Positions 17,361-25,315 of a stretch of DNA of 64,000 nucleotides are shown here, one piece after another; position 1 is the stretch's first letter; every line of letters begins with the position of its first letter. The notes beneath the pieces were generated by a model. It saw nothing but the letters and a program-made list of their open reading frames with translations. It made no database searches and was not told the DNA's origin. A program made the translations under genes and the position numbers. The stretch comes from Bacillus salipaludis (GTDB lineage Bacteria; Bacillota; Bacilli; Bacillales_B; DSM-18226): assembly GCF_004358205.1 (NCBI RefSeq), contig NZ_SMYO01000001.1, forward strand, positions 434,001-498,000, read 5' to 3'.

Positions 17361-18234
17361 ATGAAGGACATTTTGAACCTTCCCCTTCCGATTTTTGTCC
17401 TTCATTGGCTTTATGAAGGACATTTTGCACGGTTCCCTACTCAATTTTGTCCTTCATCAGCTTCATGAAGGACATTTTGCACAGTTCCAACTGATTTTTG
17501 TCCTTCATTTGCTTTATGAAGGACATTTTCCACGGGCCCCTTCCGATTTTTGTCCTTCATCGGCTTCATGAAGGACATTTTGCACGGTTCCCTTCCGATT
17601 TTTGTCCTTCATCGGCTTCATGAAGGACATTTTACACGGTTCCCTACTCAATTTTGTCCTTCATCAGCTTCATGAAGGATATTTTGCATGGTTCCAACTG
17701 ATTTTTGTCCTTCATCGGCTTCATGAAGGACATTTTGCACGGGTCCCTGCTCAATTTTGTCCTTCAGCAGCTTCATGAAGGACATTTTGCACAGTTCCAA
17801 CTGATTTTTGTCCTTCATCGGCTTTATGAAGGACATTTTACACGGGCCCCTTCCGATTTTTGTCCTTCATCAGCTTCATGAAGGACATTTTACACGGTTC
17901 CCTACTCAATTTTGTCCTTCATCGGCTTTATGAAGGACATTTTCCACCCTCCCCTTCCGATTTTGTCCTTCATCGGCTTTATGAAGGACATTTTGCACGG
18001 GCCCCTTCCGATTTTTGTCCTTCATCGGCTTCATGATGGACATTTTCCACGGTTCCCTACTCAATTTTGTCCTTCATCAGCTTCATGAAGGACATTTTCC
18101 ACGGGTCCCTACTCAATTTTGTCCTTCATCAGCTTCATGAAGGGCATTTTGCACGGTTCCCTACTCAATTTTGTCCTTCATCAGCTTCATGAAGGACATT
18201 TTCCACCCTCCCCTTCCTATTTTTGTCCTTCATT
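17361..18234. repeat. array of 17 units of a ~52-bp palindromic repeat
   Basis: ATGAAGGACA (with one or two variants) occurs 17 times and TGTCCTTCAT 17 times in strict alternation, with a period of 51-53 bp. The downstream half-site of one unit and the upstream half-site of the next form a 10-bp inverted repeat around a 7-nt loop (CAGCTTC, CGGCTTC or CGGCTTT). The ~25 bp between hairpins belongs to a few shared variants (GCACGGTTCCCTACTCAA, GCACAGTTCCAACTG, CACGGGCCCCTTCCG). The period is not a multiple of three and no convincing frame runs through, so it is non-coding. It fills the whole gap between the hydrolase gene and the desR terminator. Confidence 0.95.
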
Positions 18235-18237
18235 AAT

Positions 18238-18272
18238 TAAAAAAGCCTATATCTCAAAAAAGATACAGGCAT
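18238..18272 (-). terminator. rho-independent terminator of the des operon
   Basis: The stem GCCTATATC / GATACAGGC has a 7-8-nt loop and six Ts on the minus strand, right behind desR. Confidence 0.88.
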
Positions 18273-18276
18273 TAAT

Positions 18277-18876
18277 TTATTTAAACCATCCTTTTTCCTT
18301 GGACTGGGTAATAGCTTCTATCCGATTTTTTACTTCCAGTTTATCGAGGATAATCGAAATATAATTTCGGACTGTTCCGGTTTTAATGCTAAGCTCCTCG
18401 GCAATTTCCTTTGTATTTTTACCATCAGCCACCAGCTCAAGTACCTCTTTTTCACGATCGGTGAGGGGATTCTCCTCGCCATAAACATCATCCATCAGCT
18501 CTGGTGCATAGATTCTTTTTCCAGCCATTACACTTCGGATAGAACCCGCTAGCTCGTCACTCGGACTATCCTTCAACAAATAGCCGCTCACCCCTGCTTT
18601 TAATGCACGGTGAAAATAACCAGAGCGCGCAAAGGTAGTTAAAATGATGACCTTACAGCCACAGCCCTTAAGCTCTTCAGCTGCCTCAAGCCCGCTTTTT
18701 CCAGGCATTTCAATATCCATAATACAAACATCCGGCTTTAGCTTTTTAACAAGGGAAACAGCTTCTGCACCATTAGATGCCTTCCCAACTACACTCATAT
18801 CATCTTCTAAGTCAAGAAGGGATCCAAAGGCCCCTAATAGCATTTTCTGATCTTCCGCAATGACAATTGAAATCAT
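18277..18876 (-). CDS. desR: DesR-like cold-responsive response regulator (NarL/FixJ family)
   Basis: A 199-residue two-domain regulator. The receiver domain has the acidic pair in AEDQ, phospho-acceptor Asp54 (CIMDIEMPG), Thr in ILTTFAR and Lys in LLKDSP. The LuxR-type helix-turn-helix occupies about 135-199 (LTDREKEVLELVADGKNTKEIA). Asp54 and the length match B. subtilis DesR. That protein activates the desaturase gene when DesK senses membrane ordering in the cold. The ATG overlaps the desK stop by 4 bp, giving translational coupling. A palindrome upstream of des is the likely target. Confidence 0.92.
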   Translation of the reverse strand: MISIVIAEDQKMLLGAFGSLLDLEDDMSVVGKASNGAEAVSLVKKLKPDVCIMDIEMPGKSGLEAAEELKGCGCKVIILTTFARSGYFHRALKAGVSGYLLKDSPSDELAGSIRSVMAGKRIYAPELMDDVYGEENPLTDREKEVLELVADGKNTKEIAEELSIKTGTVRNYISIILDKLEVKNRIEAITQSKEKGWFK

Positions 18877-20012
18877 TTTCCATCCCCCACCCTATCTCTC
18901 GGCGTAACATCATTCGGAACTCTTATCATTAAGGTTGTGCCCTTTTCTGTTAAAAGGTCCAGACTTCCATTAATAAATTCGAGACGTTCCTTCATTCCAA
19001 GCAATCCGTGACCTTCGTATTGAAATTTTTCAACACGGTTAAAAACTCCGTCATCACTAATTTTCATTACAATTCCATTCCATGTTTGCTCAATGGTCAG
19101 GGTACAGGAAGCAGCTCCGCTGTGCTTAACCACATTATTTACAGCCTCTTTCAGGCACATACTTAATATATTCTCTGTTAATAGGGAAACATTCGTTAAT
19201 GTCGGTTCTTCATCACACTTGAACTGAATTTGCGCAGCTTTCAGAATCTGTTTTACTCTTTGTATTTCATCCTTCAACCGAATTCCGCGCATCGATGATA
19301 CCATTTTTCGCACTTCACTTAATGCAGTTCGTGCTGTTTGTTGAACGTCCTTTAATTCATTTCGCGCTTGTTCGGGGTCCTTCGTAATTAATTTTCGCGC
19401 TAAATCACTCTTTAGTCCAATAAGAGAAAGTTTTTGTCCCAGTGTATCATGAAGGTCTCGGGCAATCCGCTGCCGCTCTTCCATTTTAACCAATTCCGAA
19501 ATTCTCTTATTGGCATCCTCTAGCTTTTCCTCAAGCTGCCCTCGTTCTTTCCGATTATAAATACTAAACGGAAGAAGAATCACGCTGATCCAGATAATAA
19601 TGACAAAAGGCAACTGTTGTAAAAACAACTTTTCATGAACAACTATGTTGTAATTAATAGAGGCCGATGTACTAAACAGATGAATAAAATAAAGAATCAG
19701 AAAGGGAACCCGGTCTTTTATATTTCCAATAAAATAAGCCAGAAAAAATGCAAAGTAAACATAGCTAAAAAGACTGCTCGAGGTAATCGAAATACCAATC
19801 AGAATTAATGTCCAAAGATAGACCGGCCACCCTCTCGAAATAAAAGCAATACGATAAAAAATAAAAAATAAAATGGTAAGCAAAATTCCTACAACAATTT
19901 TAATTACTGATTGAGATTGGAAAATAAAGTAAAACGGTAGAATACATAGAACCGTCCAAATATAAGGAGCGATCCCATTACTCTTCTGGAAGGTCATATA
20001 CTTTTTTATCAT
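18873..20012 (-). CDS. desK: DesK-like membrane thermosensor histidine kinase
   Basis: About 379 residues from the ATG at 20012 (TGAGG upstream). The frame is open to 20102, but this start places the phospho-acceptor exactly at His188 (RIARDLHDTLGQ), the same number as in B. subtilis DesK. There are about five transmembrane helices (17-35, 38-56, 66-83, 86-115, 134-152), then a two-helix stalk (about 155-180), the HisKA_3 domain, and an ATPase domain with an N-box (LKEAVNNVVKHSG) and a G-box (GHGLLGMKERL). The family measures membrane thickness or fluidity. It lies between des and desR in one operon. Confidence 0.92.
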   Translation of the reverse strand: MIKKYMTFQKSNGIAPYIWTVLCILPFYFIFQSQSVIKIVVGILLTILFFIFYRIAFISRGWPVYLWTLILIGISITSSSLFSYVYFAFFLAYFIGNIKDRVPFLILYFIHLFSTSASINYNIVVHEKLFLQQLPFVIIIWISVILLPFSIYNRKERGQLEEKLEDANKRISELVKMEERQRIARDLHDTLGQKLSLIGLKSDLARKLITKDPEQARNELKDVQQTARTALSEVRKMVSSMRGIRLKDEIQRVKQILKAAQIQFKCDEEPTLTNVSLLTENILSMCLKEAVNNVVKHSGAASCTLTIEQTWNGIVMKISDDGVFNRVEKFQYEGHGLLGMKERLEFINGSLDLLTEKGTTLMIRVPNDVTPRDRVGDGK

Positions 20013-20085
20013 TAGCAAAACCTCATTACTCGACGGAATAAAAATGAAGGACAAGAACACCTTGGCCCTTATCCTGCATCCATTT

Positions 20086-21105
20086 TTATATTTGTTTAAC
20101 ACTTTTCATTTTAACTGAAGATCGTAAATCTTTAAAGCCCACAAACTTTTTCGCCGTCTCATCCCATAAATGAAATTTCAGTGATGCTAGACTTGTCGAA
20201 AGTGTAATGGTTGGAACATTTTTAAGAGGCTCCGTATGGTTGTGTACAGCTTCAAGCTTGTAATTCGGCACCCTTGGACTTAAATGATGGACATGGTGGT
20301 AGCCAATATTCCCTGTCACCCATTGTAACAGTTTCGGAAGCTTATAAAAGGAACTGCCTTCAACAGCTGCTTTTACATATTCCCAATCCTGATCTTCTTC
20401 AAAATAAGAATCCTCAAACGTATGCTGTACGTAAAATAACCAAATCCCCGCTGCTCCGGAAATCATGAATATCGGTCCTTGAACTAAAAGAAAATTAACC
20501 CAGCCGATTCCCCAGCAAAGGAATGCGGCTAATACAACAATCAAGATGTTGGTTAGATACGTATTCATTCTTTCCTTCATTCTTGCATCTTTTCGGTTAA
20601 AGCGATTTTTAAGAAGAAAAACATATATTGGCCCCAAGCCGAACATCACGATTGGATTTCGATAAAAACGATAGGCTGCACGTGTCCAAAACGTCGCTGC
20701 CTGATATTCATCGACCGTTAGCATCCAAATATCGCCTGTGCCCCGCTTATCCAAATTACTGCTTGTAGCATGGTGAACAGAATGCTCGTGCTGCCATTGA
20801 CTATATGGATGAACGGTTAACACACCCGTTATAGTGCCAAGAATTTTATTGGCCTTACGGCTTTTAAAAAATGAATGGTGGCAGCAATCATGAAAAATGA
20901 TGAAAACCCTTACTAAAAATCCCGCAGCGATAACCGCAAATAATAATGTAAGCAAATACGAAACCGATAGGCTTTTATAAGCAATGAACCATAATAGAAA
21001 AAACGGAATAAGTGTATTGACCAATTGCCAGACACTGTCTTTTGTATTTGCTTTTTCAAACGGGGCAACCTGCTTGCGCAAATTTCGTTGGTTTTGTTCA
21101 ATCAT
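20086..21105 (-). CDS. des: membrane fatty acid desaturase (Des-type acyl-lipid desaturase)
   Basis: A 339-residue di-iron desaturase. The three histidine boxes are intact: HDCCHHSFF (about 72), HEHSVHH (about 105) and HHVHHL (about 273). Four or more membrane helices flank them. In B. subtilis this enzyme introduces a Delta-5 double bond into phospholipid acyl chains after cold shock. The gene is first in des-desK-desR, and AAGGGA precedes the ATG. The upstream region has a perfect palindrome and further ATGAC half-sites suited to DesR binding. Confidence 0.92.
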   Translation of the reverse strand: MIEQNQRNLRKQVAPFEKANTKDSVWQLVNTLIPFFLLWFIAYKSLSVSYLLTLLFAVIAAGFLVRVFIIFHDCCHHSFFKSRKANKILGTITGVLTVHPYSQWQHEHSVHHATSSNLDKRGTGDIWMLTVDEYQAATFWTRAAYRFYRNPIVMFGLGPIYVFLLKNRFNRKDARMKERMNTYLTNILIVVLAAFLCWGIGWVNFLLVQGPIFMISGAAGIWLFYVQHTFEDSYFEEDQDWEYVKAAVEGSSFYKLPKLLQWVTGNIGYHHVHHLSPRVPNYKLEAVHNHTEPLKNVPTITLSTSLASLKFHLWDETAKKFVGFKDLRSSVKMKSVKQI

Positions 21106-21138
21106 GTTTTTGATTCCCTTCTACATCATGTTATCACT

Positions 21139-21207
21139 CATATTAAAGAAGAAAATCTGCCTTTTGTAGTCATACCTGTCATGTCACATACATGATAAAT
21201 ATCATGT
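21139..21207 (-). promoter_or_regulatory. des promoter region with candidate DesR operator
   Basis: On the minus strand a -10-like TAATAT lies at 21140-21145 with no good -35. Upstream, a perfect inverted repeat ACATGATA/TATCATGT (21190-21207, 2-bp centre) lies about 65 bp before the predicted start of transcription, with further half-sites (TGACATGACAGGTATGAC) between. An activator-dependent promoter fits both the weak -35 and the position where DesR binds in B. subtilis. Confidence 0.55.
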
Positions 21208-21242
21208 TTCGTCAATAAATGCGAGAAATCCTTTTTAAATAA

Positions 21243-21428
21243 AGGCTCTGTTAAACTTGGTTGTTGATTTCCGCTCCAGGCACTTCGCTTTCCGTGGGCG
21301 GTCTGGGGAGCCTCCTCGTCGCTTTGCTCCTGTGGGGTCTCCCCTACCCCGTACTCCCACAGGAGTCTTCGTGCCTTCCGCTCCAATCAACTTTCTTTAA
21401 AAATCAACATTGTTCTTTAACATAGCCT
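21243..21428. mobile_element. MITE-like 186-bp repeat element, full-length copy
   Basis: The element is GC-rich against AT-rich flanks. Its termini are imperfect inverted repeats (AGGCTCTGTTAAAC... and, from the other end, AGGCTATGTTAAAG...), both leading into GTTGATT. Inside is a hairpin-prone core with CTCCTGTGGGG / CTCCCACAGGAG, bounded by the direct repeat TTCCGCTCC. No transposase is encoded, and no clear target duplication was seen. A shortened relative is at about 31.4 kb. Highly similar repeats are common between genes of Bacillaceae; that is recollection, not a search. Confidence 0.7.
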
Positions 21429-21433
21429 AAATC

Positions 21434-21476
21434 AAAAAAGTCCAAACCTCTTTACTAAAGAAGAGATTTGGACTTC
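21434..21476 (-). terminator. rho-independent terminator of the yod-like operon
   Basis: The ~15-bp stem AAGTCCAAACCTCTT / AAGAGATTTGGACTT (one mismatch) has a T-tract on the minus strand, directly after the M20 gene. Confidence 0.9.
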
Positions 21477-21483
21477 CTAAATG

Positions 21484-22755
21484 TTAATTCTGAGAATTAC
21501 ACCATTGAAGCAGGGTTAACGCAATAACTTCTGCCGCTTTAAAAACTTTTTCCATTTCGATATATTCATTTGGATAATGAGCCATTTCCGTTACACCTGG
21601 GCCAAAAACAACTGTTGGGATTTTTCCGATTTCTGTGAGTAATCCCCCATCCGTTCCCCATGGTGCCGCTTCAATGACCGGTTCCTCACCGACTGATTCA
21701 CGGTACTGATGAACAAGGGAATTCATCAATTCATGTTCGATATCAATTGAACCAGGAAGCCACTGTGCACCAAACCATTCTAAAACAACAGGCTGTTCTG
21801 CAAACCATGGATCAATTTCCGCAAGTTGCTGCAAACATTGACTCATTTCCCGCTTAGCGTCTTCCATTTTCTCATTTGGAGCTACTCCCATTCTGCCCTC
21901 TATTTTAACTAAATCTGGAACAGAAGATGGCCAAGTTCCACCAGATACAACACCAATGTTGATCGGAATTGGGATTGGCGTTTTTTCATAAAGAGGATCA
22001 TCAATTTGTTCGTTTCGCCTGATTTCTAAACCTCTAATTTGATTAACCACCAGCATGGTTTTTTCAAGAGCGCTTACCCCTTCATAGCGCGTGCCACCAT
22101 GAGCAGAGCGCCCTTTCACTAAGATTCGAAACCACATCGACCCTTGCTGTTTCGGAAAAATTCGCATATTGGTAGGCTCTGTTATCAGGGCAGCATCTGC
22201 TTTATAACCTTTAAGAAGGGTAGACAATGTACCTGCCCCGCCGCTCTCTTCTTCCACAACACTTTGGAAAATTACATCACCTTTAAGCTTAATATCGAGC
22301 TTTTGAATGGCCTCAATTGCGAGGAGAAATGAAACTAAACCACCTTTCATATCCGTGACCCCGCGTCCGTACATTTTTCCATCTTTCACAACACCACTAT
22401 AAGGATCATCAGACCATTGTTCATGATCCCCCTCAGGAACAACATCAATATGACCATTCAAAATCATCGAACGGCCTCCGCCGGTTCCAGCTAATACTCC
22501 GACAACATTTGGGCTCCCAGTAAATTGTTCTCTTGGCGAACAAAAATATTCATTCGCTTTTAGTTCATTTCCATCCGGCTCCCATACATCTACCTTTAAA
22601 CCCATTTCGTTTAATTTTTTAGCAATTATGGATTGAGCACCAGCCTCATTGCCTGCAATACTTGGAGCCTGAACTAGGCGCTGCAAAAGAAGAGTCCCCT
22701 CTTCAAAATGATCCTTTAGCCAAGCTTGAATATCATTTACAATCGTTTGCATCAT
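21484..22755 (-). CDS. M20 family metallo-deacylase (YodQ/ArgE/DapE-like)
   Basis: A 423-residue di-zinc hydrolase with the M20 signatures: GHIDVVPEG (His102), GRGVTDMKGG (bridging Asp135) and EEESGGAG (catalytic Glu about 168). A lid or dimerisation domain is inserted at about 205-330. The ATG follows GAGGTGAAAA. It is the last gene of a five-gene run whose aminotransferase and CoA-transferase members match B. subtilis yodT-yodS-yodR; yodQ encodes this type of deacylase there. Removal of an N-acyl group from an amino-acid intermediate is the likely reaction; the exact substrate is not visible. Confidence 0.85.
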   Translation of the reverse strand: MMQTIVNDIQAWLKDHFEEGTLLLQRLVQAPSIAGNEAGAQSIIAKKLNEMGLKVDVWEPDGNELKANEYFCSPREQFTGSPNVVGVLAGTGGGRSMILNGHIDVVPEGDHEQWSDDPYSGVVKDGKMYGRGVTDMKGGLVSFLLAIEAIQKLDIKLKGDVIFQSVVEEESGGAGTLSTLLKGYKADAALITEPTNMRIFPKQQGSMWFRILVKGRSAHGGTRYEGVSALEKTMLVVNQIRGLEIRRNEQIDDPLYEKTPIPIPINIGVVSGGTWPSSVPDLVKIEGRMGVAPNEKMEDAKREMSQCLQQLAEIDPWFAEQPVVLEWFGAQWLPGSIDIEHELMNSLVHQYRESVGEEPVIEAAPWGTDGGLLTEIGKIPTVVFGPGVTEMAHYPNEYIEMEKVFKAAEVIALTLLQWCNSQN

Positions 22756-22784
22756 TTTTCACCTCATTCTCTTTATCTTCAAAA

Positions 22785-23966
22785 CTATAAGCAAAGGTTT
22801 TCATAGATAACAGACAGCCCCATGCCTCCGGCCATACACAGTGTTACCATGCCGTACTTTGTATTGGTTCGTAACATTTCGTTCATTAAAGTTACCGTTA
22901 ATTTCGCACCTGTTGCCCCAACTGGATGACCAAGTGCAATCGCCCCACCGTTAACATTTACTTTTTCAGGGTCTAAATCTAATTCTTTTATTACAGCCAA
23001 TGCCTGTGCAGCAAACGCCTCGTTCAGTTCAATGCGTCCAATTTGATCCAATGTTAATCCTGCTTTTTGCAAAGCTTTTTTCGTAGCTGGGACAGGGCCA
23101 ATTCCCATAACATTTGCTTCTACCCCAGCACTTGCAAATGCTCTAACCTTTAATAACGGTTTTATCCCTCTTGCTTCCGCCTTCTCTTTTGACATCATCA
23201 ATACTGCCGCAGCACCATCATTCATCGGACAAGCATTACCTGCCGTAATCAAACCATCCTTTTTGAAAGCAGGCGGAAGTTTTGTTAACTTCCCTACTTG
23301 TATATCCATTCGTACGGACTCATCTGTTTGAAAAAAATAATTCCCTTTTCGATCTTTAACTTCAAGTGGAATAATTTCCTCCTCAAAATAGTGGTTTTCA
23401 ATCGCTCGTGCCGCCTTTTTATGGCTTTCTAAAGCAAATTGATCCTGTTCTTCACGAGAAATACCGTATATTTCTGCTAATCGCTCTGCGGTCATGCCCA
23501 TATGTTCTTTTTCCAGCGAACAAATAAGGCCGTCTGTTAATAAGGCATCTTCCATCTCAAGATTCCCGAACTTACTTCCCCAGCGATTTTTTACTAGATA
23601 TGGAACCTGACTCATACTTTCTACACCGCCGGCAATGATGACCTCTTCCTGACCAGTTTGAATCGTTAGTGCTGCATTCGTAATCGCTTTTAAACCTGAA
23701 CCACATGCCTTGATGACAACACTGCCTGGTACACTGGCGGGGAATCCTGCTAATTGCGAAGAAATCCTTGCCGAATTTAAGCCGCCGCCATGAACATAAC
23801 CATGGCCAAAAATCACTTCATTCACGTCTTCTTTTTCTATAGTGGTTTTATCCATTAACCCTTCCAGCACTTGTCGTCCCATTTCAGTGGCGGGTACATT
23901 TTTAAGAGATTTCCCAAATGCTCCTACCGCCGTACGAACACCCGCTACAATGACAGCCTCATTCAT
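22785..23966 (-). CDS. acetyl-CoA C-acyltransferase (thiolase)
   Basis: A thiolase of 393 residues from the ATG at 23966 (AAGGAG 8 nt upstream; a GTG three codons earlier lies inside the spacer). The catalytic triad is present: Cys88 (VIKACGSGLKA), His about 349 (GHPVGATGA) and Cys about 379 (LCMAGGMG). Thiolases of this type cleave 3-oxoacyl-CoA with CoA. It sits between the CoA-transferase and the M20 gene, suggesting that the pathway activates a 3-oxo acid to its CoA ester and then cleaves it. No thiolase is in the B. subtilis kamA-yod set as I recall it, so this is a variation. Confidence 0.9.
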   Translation of the reverse strand: MNEAVIVAGVRTAVGAFGKSLKNVPATEMGRQVLEGLMDKTTIEKEDVNEVIFGHGYVHGGGLNSARISSQLAGFPASVPGSVVIKACGSGLKAITNAALTIQTGQEEVIIAGGVESMSQVPYLVKNRWGSKFGNLEMEDALLTDGLICSLEKEHMGMTAERLAEIYGISREEQDQFALESHKKAARAIENHYFEEEIIPLEVKDRKGNYFFQTDESVRMDIQVGKLTKLPPAFKKDGLITAGNACPMNDGAAAVLMMSKEKAEARGIKPLLKVRAFASAGVEANVMGIGPVPATKKALQKAGLTLDQIGRIELNEAFAAQALAVIKELDLDPEKVNVNGGAIALGHPVGATGAKLTVTLMNEMLRTNTKYGMVTLCMAGGMGLSVIYENLCL

Positions 23967-23978
23967 TTCCTTCACTCC

Positions 23979-24641
23979 TTAATTCGGTAACCCAACCATT
24001 ACTGTTAAAGGCGCATCGGTATACTTAATAACATCCTCCACGGTATATGGTTCCATTACCTCTTTTAACAGCAAGCCCTGTTCAGTAACTTCAATTACGG
24101 CCATTTCCGTAATAATCAAATCCACACAACTTTTAGCAGTAAGTGGTAATGTACATTCCTTTAAAATTTTTGATTCGCCATTTTTATTCGTGTGATTCAT
24201 CAGGACAATCACTTTCTTTGATTTTTGAGCGAGGTCCATTGCTCCTCCCATTCCTGGAACACGTTTTCCTGGAACAATCCAATTGGCCAAATCTCCTTTT
24301 TCACTTACTTCGAGCGCGCCAAGGATCGTGATATCAAGATAGCCGCGGCGAATCATTCCAAAGGCTATGGCACTATCAAAATAGGAAGCTCCTTTCATTA
24401 ACGTTACAGGGTAACCGCCGGCATTGCAGAGGTTCGGATCTGCCTCCCCCTTTACCGGGGTAGGGCCAGTCCCTAATATCCCGTTTTCCGCATGGAACTG
24501 AACAAAAATATCAGAAGGAATATAATCAGCAACCAATGTAGGAATTCCGATTCCAAGGTTCACAATCATACCATCCTCAATTTCCTGCGCAGCACGTCTA
24601 GCAATCCGTTGCCTTACTTCTACTCCCAAACCCATTTCCAT
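23979..24641 (-). CDS. 3-oxoacid CoA-transferase subunit B (YodR-like)
   Basis: A 220-residue beta subunit of a family I CoA-transferase. The catalytic Glu lies in the HAENGILGTGP motif, and NLGIGIPTLVADY near the N-terminus is the usual beta-subunit opening. The reading frame overlaps the end of the alpha-subunit gene by 22 bp, so the two subunits are co-translated; a second ATG two codons in is also possible. With the alpha subunit it moves CoA between a short acyl-CoA and a 3-oxo or amino-acid-derived carboxylic acid, feeding the thiolase 4 bp downstream. Confidence 0.92.
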   Translation of the reverse strand: MEMGLGVEVRQRIARRAAQEIEDGMIVNLGIGIPTLVADYIPSDIFVQFHAENGILGTGPTPVKGEADPNLCNAGGYPVTLMKGASYFDSAIAFGMIRRGYLDITILGALEVSEKGDLANWIVPGKRVPGMGGAMDLAQKSKKVIVLMNHTNKNGESKILKECTLPLTAKSCVDLIITEMAVIEVTEQGLLLKEVMEPYTVEDVIKYTDAPLTVMVGLPN

Positions 24642-25315
24642 GTCACTCCCTTACTCGGTATTACCATATTTACAAAGATTCCCGGTGTAACAATTGCCTC
24701 TGGATCCAGTTCTCCAATTGGAACAATTTCCTCTACCTCGGCGATCGTAAAATTCCCGGCCATCGCCACAAGTGGATTAAAATTACGGGCACTTTTATCA
24801 AAGACAAGATTTCCGAGCGGGTCTGCTTTTAAAGCATGAACAATGGCAACTTCGGAGGTAAGTGCTTTTTCAATCATATATTCCTTACCATCCACCGAAA
24901 CGACATCTTTTCCTTCCTCAGCGATTGTTCCAAAACCAACATCCGTTAAAATGCCGCCTAATCCCATACCGCCTGCACGAATCCGTTCAATCAAAGTTCC
25001 TTGTGGGGAAAACTCTACCTCCAATTCACCAGCGGTCATCAATTGTCCTGCGATTGGATTAGAACCGATATGGGAAGTAATGATTTTCTTCACTCTTCCG
25101 GCACTGACTAATCTTCCAATTCCGATATCAGGAAAACCTGTATCATTTCCGATTAAGTGTAAGTCCTTACAGCCTTTTTCTAAAATTCCATCTACTAATG
25201 ATGGGGGCGTACCAATTCCGCCGAATCCGCCGTACATTAAAGTACATCCATCTGTAATATGTGAGAGAGCCTCTTCTAATGAAGCTACTTTGCCTTTTTT
25301 AGACAGGGACTGCAT
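24620..25315 (-). CDS. 3-oxoacid CoA-transferase subunit A (YodS-like)
   Basis: About 231 residues from the ATG at 25315, chosen for the GGAGGGA site in front. The alpha-subunit hallmarks GGFGGIGTPPSLVDGI and GNDTG are near the N-terminus, and the oxyanion region SHIGSNP follows. The gene overlaps the aminotransferase stop by 17 bp and the beta-subunit start by 22 bp, so this is a compact coupled operon. A long antisense frame (24843-25385, plus strand) is only its shadow. Confidence 0.92.
   Translation of the reverse strand: MQSLSKKGKVASLEEALSHITDGCTLMYGGFGGIGTPPSLVDGILEKGCKDLHLIGNDTGFPDIGIGRLVSAGRVKKIITSHIGSNPIAGQLMTAGELEVEFSPQGTLIERIRAGGMGLGGILTDVGFGTIAEEGKDVVSVDGKEYMIEKALTSEVAIVHALKADPLGNLVFDKSARNFNPLVAMAGNFTIAEVEEIVPIGELDPEAIVTPGIFVNMVIPSKGVTWKWVWE

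Noticed and set aside
17361..18234. CRISPR array
   Set aside because: The repeats are evenly spaced, but the intervening 18-26-bp segments are shared among units, too short for spacers, and no cas genes are nearby.
17648..18364. Small ORFs inside the palindrome array
   Set aside because: They are made of the repeat unit read in frame by chance; the ~52-bp period breaks the frame, and there are no ribosome sites.
21138..21386. 82-codon ORF over the MITE-like element
   Set aside because: It merely translates the GC-rich repeat and the des promoter region; it has no start signal.
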